Position numbers and translations under genes: made by a program. A stretch of 64,000 nt of DNA from CAVTND01 sp963735955. Lineage in GTDB: Bacteria > Pseudomonadota > Gammaproteobacteria > Burkholderiales > Burkholderiaceae_F. A model generated the notes under the pieces. It did no database searches. It saw only the letters and a list, made by a program, of their open reading frames with translations, and had not been told where the DNA came from. Where the stretch lies: positions 26,570 through 90,569 of the forward strand of contig CAVTND010000018.1 of the NCBI GenBank assembly GCA_963735955.1, in the 5' to 3' direction. Shown here one piece after another: positions 9,127 to 17,224 of the stretch (positions within the stretch are counted from its first letter, which is position 1; every line of letters begins with the position of its first letter).

Positions 9127-10607
9127 ATGTCCAGCGCCGTTGTCGACACGATCCGACCGAACCTTGCCACAAGTACCGTCGATCCCGTTGGCGAACGCAT
9201 GCGTGAGGTGCTTGCCCGCCAGCGTGCTGCGATGCTGGCCGACGGGCCGCCGTCGGCGGAACTGCGTATCGATCGGATCGATCGCGCCATCGCGCTGCTG
9301 CTGACGCATCGCGACGCGCTCTGCGATGCCATTGCGGCGGACTACATCGTGCGTTCGCCCAAGCAGACCCTGATGGTCGATGTGGCCACCTCGATCGACG
9401 GACTCAAGCACGCGCGCAAGCATCTGCGCGGCTGGATGAAGCCCGAGCGGCGGCAGCCGAACTTCCCGCTGGGACTGCTCGGTGCGCGCACGCATGTCGA
9501 GTTCCAGCCCTGCGGCATCGTCGCCAACATCGTGCCATGGAACTTCCCGATTTACCTTGCGTTCGGCCCGATGGCAGGAATCTTTGCTGCGGGCAACCGA
9601 TGCATGACCAAGATGTCGGAGCTGGTGCCCGAAACGGCGGCACTCGTGCAGGAATTGGTGGCGGCGTCGTTCGACGAGAGCGAATTCGCGGTGTTCTGTG
9701 GCGACGCCGAAGTCGGAGCCGCCTTTGCCGCATTGCCGTTCAACCACCTGTTTTTCACCGGCAGTCCGCGCGTCGGCAAGCTCGTCATGCGAGCCGCGGC
9801 CGAGAACCTGACGCCGGTCACGCTCGAACTCGGCGGCAAGTCGCCGGTCATTGTCGATGCTTCGGCCGACCTGGGGCGGGTCGCCCACCGGGTCGCGTGG
9901 GGCAAGCTGTTGAACGCCGGCCAGGCCTGCCTGGCGCCTGACTATGTGATGCTGCCGGCGGGGCGGATCGACGAGTTCATCGCCGAGTTTCGTGGCGCTG
10001 TGGCCAAGATGTATCCGACACTGCTGAACAACCCGGAATACCCCTCGCTTGCCAGTACGATTCAGCAGCGGCGGCTGAACACCACCTTGGTCGACGCCCG
10101 GGCGCGTGGCATCAGGCTGGTTGAGATCAATCCGGCCGGTGAGGACTTCGACGCGCAGACGACACGCAAGATGGTGCCCACCATTTGGTGGATCCGGACG
10201 ATGACAGCCTCGCGATGCAGAACGAGATCTTCGGCCCGCTGTTGCCGCTGATGAGCTACGAGTCGATCGATGCGGCGATCGCCTATGTCAACGCCCGTCC
10301 GCGTCCGCTCGCCCTGTACTACTTCGGCGATGACCGTGCAACCGCCGAGCGGGTGCTGCGGCTGACCACGTCGGGCGGCGCCTGTGTCAACGAGCTCATC
10401 GTGCACGCCATGCAGGACAATCTTCCTTTCGGCGGGTGCGGCAATTCGGGCATGGGCGCCTACCACGGCGAGCACGGCTTCCGCACTTTCAGCCACCAGA
10501 AATCGGTTTTTACTGCCAGCCGCTGGGTATCCGATCCGCTCTTTTTCATGCGACCACCATACGGACGCACACTGGAGCGCGTTCTCGCGTTCATGCTGCG
10601 CAAATGA
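9127..10607 (+). CDS. Aldehyde dehydrogenase, coniferyl-aldehyde-dehydrogenase type, frameshifted
   Basis: Oxidises an aldehyde to the acid with NAD(P). The N-terminal frame contains PWNFP (oxyanion/cofactor region), FTGSPRVGK (nucleotide loop), ELGGKSP (general-base Glu) and NAGQACLAPDYV with the catalytic cysteine. Near 10186-10190 one base appears missing: ACC-ATT-TGG-TGG replaces the expected ATT-GTG-GTG-GAT. The C-terminal part (NEIFGPLLPL, NLPFGGCGNSGMG) continues in the next frame to 10607. The overall pattern and the C-terminal membrane-proximal tail resemble coniferyl aldehyde dehydrogenases, which also act on fatty aldehydes. In this island it would convert the alkanal made by the alcohol dehydrogenase. 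The frameshift is probably a sequencing indel. Confidence 0.88.
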
Positions 10608-10743
10608 GCGGGTGGCCCGCGACGGCGATCACAGACGACCGTCAGCGGGCTGTGGCGAATGCCGGTTGCGCGCGCGGAGTCAGACTTCTTAAGTAACCCT
10701 CGGCCTGCGCGCGGCGATCTCCGCCGGCCTCAGGAGCAACGCG

Positions 10744-10814
10744 ATGTACGACAATGTCTTCGTTGCCGGGTCGGCATGATTCCGTTCAGAAAGCCGGGCG
10801 GTAGTCTGCGGTAA
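10744..10814 (+). pseudogene. Remnant of a thiolase N-terminus
   Basis: AGGAGC precedes an ATG that opens MYDNVFVAG. After a one-base slip the sequence reads VGMIPFRKPGGSLR and then stops at 10812-10814. The combination (YDNVFVAGVGMIPF.KPG) is the usual start of SCP2/lipid-transfer-type thiolases. Nothing further of a thiolase follows, so this looks like a deletion remnant between the aldehyde dehydrogenase and the SDR gene. The call rests on about 22 residues and could be coincidental. Confidence 0.45.
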
Positions 10815-10858
10815 CACGAGATGGTTACGGCGCAATGAACGAAATCGGGGAGCATGAA

Positions 10859-11686
10859 ATGAACATTACCTCGTACCTTTCCAAGGATCTGTTCAAGGGC
10901 CGGACCGTTTTCATTACCGGCGGCGGCAGCGGCATCAATCTAGGCGTCGCCCGGAACTTTGCGGCGCTGGGCGCGAACATCGCAATCTGCGGCCGCACGC
11001 AGGAAAAGCTGGACAAGGCCGCGGCCGAACTGCGTGAACTTGGCGCCAAGGTATGCGCGGTCGCGGCCGATGTGCGCGACTACGCCGCACTCGAATCCGC
11101 GTTTGGCAGGAGCAGGCAGGAGCTTGGGCCGATGGCTGTGCTGGTGGCGGGTGCGGCCGGCAACTTCCCGGTTGCGGCCGAAAAGCTTTCCGCGAACGGC
11201 TTCAAGACGGTCATCGACATCGACCTGCTGGGCGCTTTTAACGCCGCGCGCGCGGCCTTCGAACAGCTCAAGGAAACACGGGGCACGGTCATCTTCATGT
11301 CGGCCGGCATGGCCTACATGCCGCATGCGTTTCAGGCGCACGTCGGGGCCGCCAAGGCCGGCATCGACATGCTGATGAAGAACCTGGCCCTCGAGTGGGG
11401 CGCTTACGGCATCCGCGCCAACAGCATCGTGCCAGGACCGATCGAAGGGACCGAGGGCATGAAGCGGCTGCTGAACCCGGAGCAGGAGAAGGCCTACCTG
11501 CGCAGCATTCCACTGGGGCGTATGGGGACGGTCGATGACATCGGCCAGACGGCTGCCTTCCTCGCCTCGCCGCTGGCGGCCTACATCTCCGGCTGCGTGG
11601 TCGTCTGCGATGGTGGACAGAACCTCGCCGGCTCGGCGCTGTTCAATGTGGGCATCGGACAGATGCTGCGCGCCCAGCAAGCTTGA
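10859..11686 (+). CDS. SDR oxidoreductase resembling 2,4-dienoyl-CoA reductase
   Basis: A 275-residue short-chain dehydrogenase. It has the NAD(P) loop TGGGSGINLG (about residues 19-28), the variant VAGAAGNF in place of NAG, and a C-terminal half (AHVGAAKAGIDMLMKNLALEWG, then NSIVPGPIEGTEG) that closely follows peroxisomal-type 2,4-dienoyl-CoA reductases rather than ordinary YxxxK SDRs. Such enzymes reduce 2,4-dienoyl-CoA during beta-oxidation of unsaturated chains. GGGGAG before the ATG at 10859 decides this start over the ATG at 10835. The next gene starts 7 bases after its stop, so the two are in one operon. Confidence 0.82.
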   Translation: MNITSYLSKDLFKGRTVFITGGGSGINLGVARNFAALGANIAICGRTQEKLDKAAAELRELGAKVCAVAADVRDYAALESAFGRSRQELGPMAVLVAGAAGNFPVAAEKLSANGFKTVIDIDLLGAFNAARAAFEQLKETRGTVIFMSAGMAYMPHAFQAHVGAAKAGIDMLMKNLALEWGAYGIRANSIVPGPIEGTEGMKRLLNPEQEKAYLRSIPLGRMGTVDDIGQTAAFLASPLAAYISGCVVVCDGGQNLAGSALFNVGIGQMLRAQQA

Positions 11687-11693
11687 GTCGACG

Positions 11694-12506
11694 ATGAACT
11701 ACGAAACACTGAGCGTTGCAGTGGCCGATGGCGTGGCGACCGTCGAGCTGAACCGGCCGGACAAGGCCAACGCCATGAACCGGGCGATGTGGCAAGAGAT
11801 TCGCTCGGCTTTTCGCTGGGTGGATGAGACTCCCGAAGCGCGGGTCGCCGTGATAAGCGGCCGGGGGAGAGGGTTCACCGCCGGCATCGACCTCGCATTT
11901 ATCGCCGAACTGATGAAACAGAGTCGTGGCGGCTGCGAGGGCCGCGCGAGCGAGGCACTGCGCCGGCAGATCCTTGACCTTCAGGATGACTTGAGCAGCA
12001 TCGAGCGCTGTCGCAAGCCGGTCATCGCCGCGATCCATGGCGCCTGCATTGGTGGCGGCATCGATCTGATCACGTGTTGCGACATGCGGTACGCCTCGGC
12101 CGATGCATACTTCTCGGTCAAAGAGGTTGACCTCGCCGTGACCGCCGACCTGGGCACACTGCAGCGCCTGCCGAAGCTTGTGCCGGAAGGCGTCGCGCGC
12201 GAGCTGGCCTATACCGGTCGCCGCTTTGACGCGGCGGAGGCAAAAGAGATCGGCTTGGTCAACCGCGTGTTCGACTCCGCCGACAGCCTGCGCAAGGGCG
12301 TCGCCGAGATCGCTGCGACGATTGCCGGCAAATCGCCTCTGGCTATGCGCGGCATAAAGGAAATGCTGATTTACTCGCGCGACCATTCCGTGGCCGACGG
12401 CCTGAACTACGTCGCCACGTGGAACGCGGCCATGCTCCTGTCCGAGGATGTGGGCGAGGCCATGACTGCGGCGAAAGAGAAACGCGCCGCGAGCTTCAGA
12501 AATTAG
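11694..12506 (+). CDS. Enoyl-CoA hydratase/isomerase resembling dienoyl-CoA isomerase
   Basis: A 270-residue crotonase-fold enzyme. The oxyanion-hole segments are FTAGIDL and HGACIGGGIDLI. The acidic residues in GGIDL and in KEVDLAVTADLGTLQRLP correspond to the Asp/Glu/Asp set of delta3,5-delta2,4-dienoyl-CoA isomerase (ECH1 type) rather than the two glutamates of a plain hydratase. It starts 7 bases behind the dienoyl-CoA reductase-like gene and precedes an acyl-CoA dehydrogenase, forming an auxiliary beta-oxidation operon. The exact substrate is unknown. Confidence 0.85.
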   Translation: MNYETLSVAVADGVATVELNRPDKANAMNRAMWQEIRSAFRWVDETPEARVAVISGRGRGFTAGIDLAFIAELMKQSRGGCEGRASEALRRQILDLQDDLSSIERCRKPVIAAIHGACIGGGIDLITCCDMRYASADAYFSVKEVDLAVTADLGTLQRLPKLVPEGVARELAYTGRRFDAAEAKEIGLVNRVFDSADSLRKGVAEIAATIAGKSPLAMRGIKEMLIYSRDHSVADGLNYVATWNAAMLLSEDVGEAMTAAKEKRAASFRN

Positions 12507-12537
12507 CGCGCAAGCAAGCACCGGGAGTACCAAAGAC

Positions 12538-13728
12538 ATGAATGACATGAGCCATCCGCCGCATTCATTCGGCCTCGCGCCGCACTATCGCGAGATCCTC
12601 GAGCAGGCGGACCGCTTCGCGCGCAAAGAGCTGCATCCGCTGCTGCCGAGAATGGACGACGAGGAATGGTGGCCGGACCACCTGTTCCCGCTGGTTGGAA
12701 AGAACGGCTATCTCGGTGTCACGGTACCCGAGTCCCTCGGCGGCGCCGGCATGGACTTTCTCGCACAGTGCCTCGTCGCCGAGGCCTTTTCCCGCTGGAA
12801 CGCCGACGCTGCGATGAGCCTGGGTGCGCACGACAATCTGTGCGTCAATAACCTTTTGCGCAATGCCTCGCCTGAGTTGCAGCGCAAATATCTGCCCGGT
12901 CTGTGCAATGGGACGCTGGTCGGCGCACTGGGACTGACCGAACCGGGAGCAGGGTCCGACGCGCTCGGCAGCATGCACACGACGGCGCGGCGCGACGGTG
13001 ATCACTATGTGCTGAACGGCACCAAGCTCTTCATCACCAATGGTCCGATTGCCGATGTGCTGCTGGTCTATGCGAAGACGAGCCCGGAGCGCGGGCCACA
13101 CGGAATCTCGGCATTCGTTGTCGAGAAAGGTTTCCCGGGATTTTCGGTCGCACAGAAACTCTCCAAGATGGGCTTGCGCGGCAGTCCGACCGGTGAGTTG
13201 GTGTTCAACGAATGTCGCGTGCCGGTGGGAAACCTGGTCGGCGAAGAGGATCGCGGCGTCTCGGTCACGATGAGCGGGCTCGACCTGGAGCGCTGCTTCG
13301 TGAGCTTCTTCTGCCTGGGCATGGCCGAGCGTTGCCTCGAGCTATCGATCGACTACGCGCGGACGCGCAAGCAGTTCGGCCGACCGATCGGCGAGTTCCA
13401 GATGGTTCAGCAGATGATCGCCGACATGTACACCTCGATCGAGGCCCTGCGCAGCTTCACTTATCAGGTCGCAACGGAGTTGAACGAACTGGAACTCGGC
13501 GCGGGTGGCCGTGGCGAAGTGCACAAGCGGGCCGCCGCCGTGCTGCTGCTTGCGGGTCAGACCTCGACCCGCTGCGCGGACGCCGGCGTGCAGATTCACG
13601 GCGGTTCCGGCTTCATTTGGGACACCGAGATCAACCGGATCTATCGCGGCGCCAAGCTGGGCGAAATCGGCGCCGGCACCAATGAAGTACGACGCGTGAT
13701 CATTGCGCGCGAACTGCTCGGCCTTTGA
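12538..13728 (+). CDS. Acyl-CoA dehydrogenase, isovaleryl-CoA dehydrogenase type
   Basis: A 396-residue FAD enzyme introducing the alpha-beta double bond into an acyl-CoA. Signatures: LTEPGAGSDALGSM (FAD and substrate), ITNG, and RKQFGRPIGEFQ. The glutamate in SGLDLER sits where isovaleryl-CoA dehydrogenase places its catalytic base, and the C-terminal loop GAKLGEIGAGTNEVRR lacks the usual EGT Glu of straight-chain enzymes. That points to short-branched or isoprenoid acyl-CoAs, by inference. It is the third gene of the SDR-hydratase-dehydrogenase operon, 31 bases after the previous stop. Confidence 0.9.
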   Translation: MNDMSHPPHSFGLAPHYREILEQADRFARKELHPLLPRMDDEEWWPDHLFPLVGKNGYLGVTVPESLGGAGMDFLAQCLVAEAFSRWNADAAMSLGAHDNLCVNNLLRNASPELQRKYLPGLCNGTLVGALGLTEPGAGSDALGSMHTTARRDGDHYVLNGTKLFITNGPIADVLLVYAKTSPERGPHGISAFVVEKGFPGFSVAQKLSKMGLRGSPTGELVFNECRVPVGNLVGEEDRGVSVTMSGLDLERCFVSFFCLGMAERCLELSIDYARTRKQFGRPIGEFQMVQQMIADMYTSIEALRSFTYQVATELNELELGAGGRGEVHKRAAAVLLLAGQTSTRCADAGVQIHGGSGFIWDTEINRIYRGAKLGEIGAGTNEVRRVIIARELLGL

Positions 13729-13785
13729 CACGGTCATTGCGTCGACCTTACAAACACTCTCGCCCGTGGGCGATCAAGGAAACTC

Positions 13786-15291
13786 ATGCAACAACTTGCC
13801 GGCCAGGACGCCAGCTTCCTCTATGTCGAAAATGAATCGATCAAGTCGCATTTCACGATCCTGACGCTCTACGACCAGAGCAAGCTGAAGAAGCCTTTGC
13901 GCTACCGCGACATCCTGACTTACTTCGATGCGCGCATCGCCGGCATGCCGGTGTTCCGGCGCAAGCTCTTTCCGGTGCCGCTTGATCTCGACGCCCCCTA
14001 CTTCGCCGACGATCCAGGCTTCAACATCGAAGCGCACGTGCGCCACATTGCGCTGCCCAAGCCGGGCGACTGGCGCCAGTTCTGCATTCTGGCGGCACAG
14101 ATCCAGGCGGTGCCGATCGACATGAACAAGCCGCTGTGGGACATGCATGTCATCGAGGGCCTGGACAGTGTCGAGGGGATTCCGTCCGGCAGTTTTGCGA
14201 TCCTGACCCGGCTGCACCACGCGATTGCCGATGGCACTACGGCGCGCGGCATCCTGATGGCCCTGCATCACCCTGCCGGCAAGACGCCGCCGCCACTGCA
14301 GGCATCGGCGGCGGAATTGCCGCCCTCGCTGGCCGCGATGGCCGTGCGCGGCGCGAAAAACAATGCGCGCCAACTGTCCGGCATCCCGCTGCGCCTGGCC
14401 AAGCTGATTCCGGGCGCCGGGCCGGCGCTGACCAAGGTCGCTTCCGCGGTCGTCGAAAAGATGTTTACAGACGACGGTGACACCGACGAACTCGACGGCA
14501 CCAAGGTGCCGAAGACAATCTTCAACGGCGATATGGAGTATCGCCGCGTGTTCCAGTTGCGTCGCTATCCGCTCGACGCGATCAAGCGCATGCGGGAGCT
14601 GGCGCCGGGCTCGACGCTGAATGACGTGGTGCTCTCGATGATCGGCGGCGGACTGAAGCGCTATCTCGCTGCCCGCGGCGAAAAGCACGACGTCAATCTG
14701 GTCGCACTGTGTCCCGTCAACCTCCGAGAGGACAAGCTCACCAACGCCAGCCAGCTCGGAAACAATATCTCGCTGATGCAGGTAAACCTGAACACGCGGA
14801 CCGCTGGTTCCGCCAAGCGCCTGGCGAAAGTGCTTGAAGCAACTACGGCAGCCAAGCTTGCGCAGAAGGCCTCGACCGCCAAGGAAATCATCGCACTGTC
14901 GAAGAATGCGCCCAACCTGTTGCTGGCTGCCGGTTCGAGGCTGGCGACGCGCGCTGCGTTTCGCAAGGGCAGCGCCGTGCGATTGGCCAACTGCATCATC
15001 ACGAACGTGCCCGGACCACAGGAACCGCTGTACTTCATGGGCGCGCGACTCGAACTCTTCACCGGCGTTGCGCCTATCACGCCGGGCACCGGCGTCACTT
15101 TCCCGGTAACGAGCTACTGCGGCCAGTTGTGCATCTCCTTCACTGCCTGTCCCGGTTGGGTCGAAGACCCGCAGCAGTTGGCTCAATGCCTTGACGAGAG
15201 TTTCAACGAAATGCTCAAGGCCTTGCCGCCCAAGAGGATTCGTGGCTCAGCGCGCAAGCCGGTCCGTTCGCCAGAACGCAAAGCGGCCTAA
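13786..15291 (+). CDS. Wax ester synthase / diacylglycerol O-acyltransferase
   Basis: A 501-residue WS/DGAT enzyme that condenses acyl-CoA with a long-chain alcohol (wax ester) or diacylglycerol (triacylglycerol) for storage. The catalytic motif HHAIADG is at residues 144-150. Other family features are PLWDMHVIEGL just before it, the mid-protein LNDVVLSMIGGGLKRYL and the C-terminal NVPGPQEPLYFMGARL. It begins MQQLAGQDASFLYVENE, typical for the family. TCGCCCGTGGGCGA just upstream is a small perfect palindrome. Its place between beta-oxidation and acyl-activation genes fits carbon storage during hydrocarbon growth. Confidence 0.93.
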   Translation: MQQLAGQDASFLYVENESIKSHFTILTLYDQSKLKKPLRYRDILTYFDARIAGMPVFRRKLFPVPLDLDAPYFADDPGFNIEAHVRHIALPKPGDWRQFCILAAQIQAVPIDMNKPLWDMHVIEGLDSVEGIPSGSFAILTRLHHAIADGTTARGILMALHHPAGKTPPPLQASAAELPPSLAAMAVRGAKNNARQLSGIPLRLAKLIPGAGPALTKVASAVVEKMFTDDGDTDELDGTKVPKTIFNGDMEYRRVFQLRRYPLDAIKRMRELAPGSTLNDVVLSMIGGGLKRYLAARGEKHDVNLVALCPVNLREDKLTNASQLGNNISLMQVNLNTRTAGSAKRLAKVLEATTAAKLAQKASTAKEIIALSKNAPNLLLAAGSRLATRAAFRKGSAVRLANCIITNVPGPQEPLYFMGARLELFTGVAPITPGTGVTFPVTSYCGQLCISFTACPGWVEDPQQLAQCLDESFNEMLKALPPKRIRGSARKPVRSPERKAA

Positions 15292-15444
15292 GCACTCCGA
15301 GGCCCTGCAGTCCTTTGTGCAATGGGTGCAGCGGGCCCCGGCGATCGGAGCTGACGGTCGTTCAGGGCGCCGTGGCGTGAGGAAGCACTGGGGCTGATGC
15401 TCCCTCAAGGCGCCACTTAGGGTCGAAAGTCATTGGCCGACCCG

Positions 15445-15457
15445 CCCAACCGGGGGG
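15445..15457. promoter_or_regulatory. C-tract/G-tract dyad upstream of the acyl-CoA synthetase
   Basis: CCCAACCGGGGGG within CCCGCCCAACCGGGGGG, centred about 105 bases before the GTG start at 15554. One of five related dyads in the island. The rest of 15292-15553 shows no gene. Confidence 0.35.
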
Positions 15458-15553
15458 TTAGTTGCGAGATCCTCGAGGCGTAAGTTCCTTTCTTCCGCAC
15501 CGGAATCTCAGTCCGGATCTGTGTGTTGCCAGCCACCTCCCGAAGGACCAGCA

Positions 15554-17118
15554 GTGAACGTCACCCAGCCACTCCACCGCAATCTTCAGTTGGGCGCGGA
15601 TCGCGTGATGACGATCTGCGGCGAGCGGTCGCAGACCACGCGCCAGTTCGTCGACCGCGTTGCTCGCCTGGCTGGCGCTCTACAGCAACTCGGCATGGCA
15701 TCGGGCGACCGGGTGGGGATGCTCAGCCTGAACTCGGATCGCTATGTCGAGTATTTCTTTGCCGTTCCCTGGGGCGACGGTGTGCTCAATCCATGCAACA
15801 TCCGCTGGAGCGCCAAGGAGAACGCCTATGCGCTGGCTGACTCCGAAACCACGATCCTGATCGTCGATGAGCACTTCAAGGCCATGGCGATCGAACTTCA
15901 GGAGGAGGTCAAGTCGCTGCGCCACATCATCTATGCGGGCGACGTCGAGACGCCGCCGGGCATGCTGAGCTATGAAGGCCTGCTCGAGGAAGCGCAGCCG
16001 GTCGAGGACGCCGCGCCGCGGCGGGTGATGCGCTGCTTGGAATCTTCTATACCGGCGGCACGACCGGCTTTCCAAAAGGCGTGATGATCAGCCACCGGGC
16101 CTTCTGGACCAGCCAGATCTCGGTCACGGCCGAAGGTGTCATTCCGCCCAGACGCGATTCTGCTGCGTGCAGCGCCGATGTTCCACATGGCCGACCAGGC
16201 GATCGGATATGTCGGTGTCTGCAGCGCGCCTGTCACGTGATCCTGCCGACCTTTCACCCCAGTGACGGTCATGCAGGCGATCGAGCGCCATCGCATCGAC
16301 GCGGCATTGCTGGTGCCGACCATGATCCAGCTGCTCGTCTACCACCCGGATGCGCGCAATTACGATCTCGTGTCCTTGCGGCATCTGGTCTACGGCGCAT
16401 CGCCGATCCAGGAAAAGGTCGTGCTCGACACGATGAAACTGCTGCCCGGAATGCAAGCTGATTCAGGCTTACGGACAGACTGAGATGGCGCCGGTGGTGT
16501 CGATACTCGGGCCGGAACACCACTCGGCGCAGGGTGCGGCCGCCGGCATGCTGCGCTCGTGCGGACGCGCCACTCTGGCGGTGGAACTTAGGATTGTCGA
16601 TGCGCACGGCAAGGAAGTGCCGCGCGGCACAGTTGGCGAGATCGCGGCGCGCGGTCCGAGCATGATGCAGGGCTACTGGAACAAGCCCGAACAGACCAAG
16701 GTTGCGTTGCCTGGCGATGGCTGGCTGCGCACCGGCGACGGCGCCTACATGGACGAAAAGGGCTACATGTTCATCGTCGACCGGGTCAAGGACATGATCG
16801 TTACCGGTGGCGAAAATGTGTTTTCGGCCGAAGTCGAGAACGCGCTCGCGAGCCATGTCGACGTCGCGATGTGCGCGGTGATCGGCGTTCCCGACGAACA
16901 ATGGGGCGAGGCAGTCCACGCCGTCGTCGTGCCCAGGAGCGGCAAGGCGCCGGCAGCAGCCGAGCTCATCGCCCACTGCAAGACTCTGATCGCCGGCTAC
17001 AAGTGTCCGAAGTCGCGTCGAGCTTCGCGAGGCGCTGCCATTGTCGGGCGCCGGCAAGGTATTGAAGACCGAATTGCGGGAACCATACTGGAAGAACAAG
17101 GCACGGCGCGTCGCCTGA
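15554..17118 (+). pseudogene. AMP-dependent acyl-CoA synthetase with at least six frameshifts
   Basis: Fatty or branched-chain acyl-CoA ligase, the AlkK-type step. Pieces in successive frames rebuild one protein of about 520 residues: N-terminal domain (GMASGDRVGMLSLNS), the P-loop YTGGTTGFPKG, MFHMADQ, LLVPTMIQLL, the AMP-binding QAYGQTEMAP, GWLRTGDGAYMDEKGYMFIVDR, VTGGENVFSAEVE and the C-terminal SGAGKVLKTELREPYW with its catalytic Lys. Frame changes fall near 16021, 16152, 16220, 16259, 16453 and 17015. The GTG start at 15554 is supported by AAGGA six bases upstream. All motifs are conserved despite the shifts, so poor local sequence quality is as likely as real decay. Confidence 0.8.
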
Positions 17119-17131
17119 CGCGGCCCGACCG

Positions 17132-17172
17132 TTGACGGAAGAATTGCAATGTTGACTCGATTCTTTCGTCAA
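17132..17172. promoter_or_regulatory. Inverted repeat between the acyl-CoA synthetase and sulfatase genes
   Basis: TTGACGGAAGAAT (17132-17144) is matched by ATTCTTTCGTCAA (17160-17172), 12 of 13 bases complementary, across a 15-base spacer. It lies 14 bases after the synthetase stop and about 50 bases before the sulfatase ATG. It could be a terminator-like hairpin (no long T run follows) or an operator for the sulfatase. Confidence 0.45.
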
Positions 17173-17224
17173 CTTGCGAGGCCAAAGCGCGAACTTGCGC
17201 TATACGAAGGGATGGAGAAGAACA

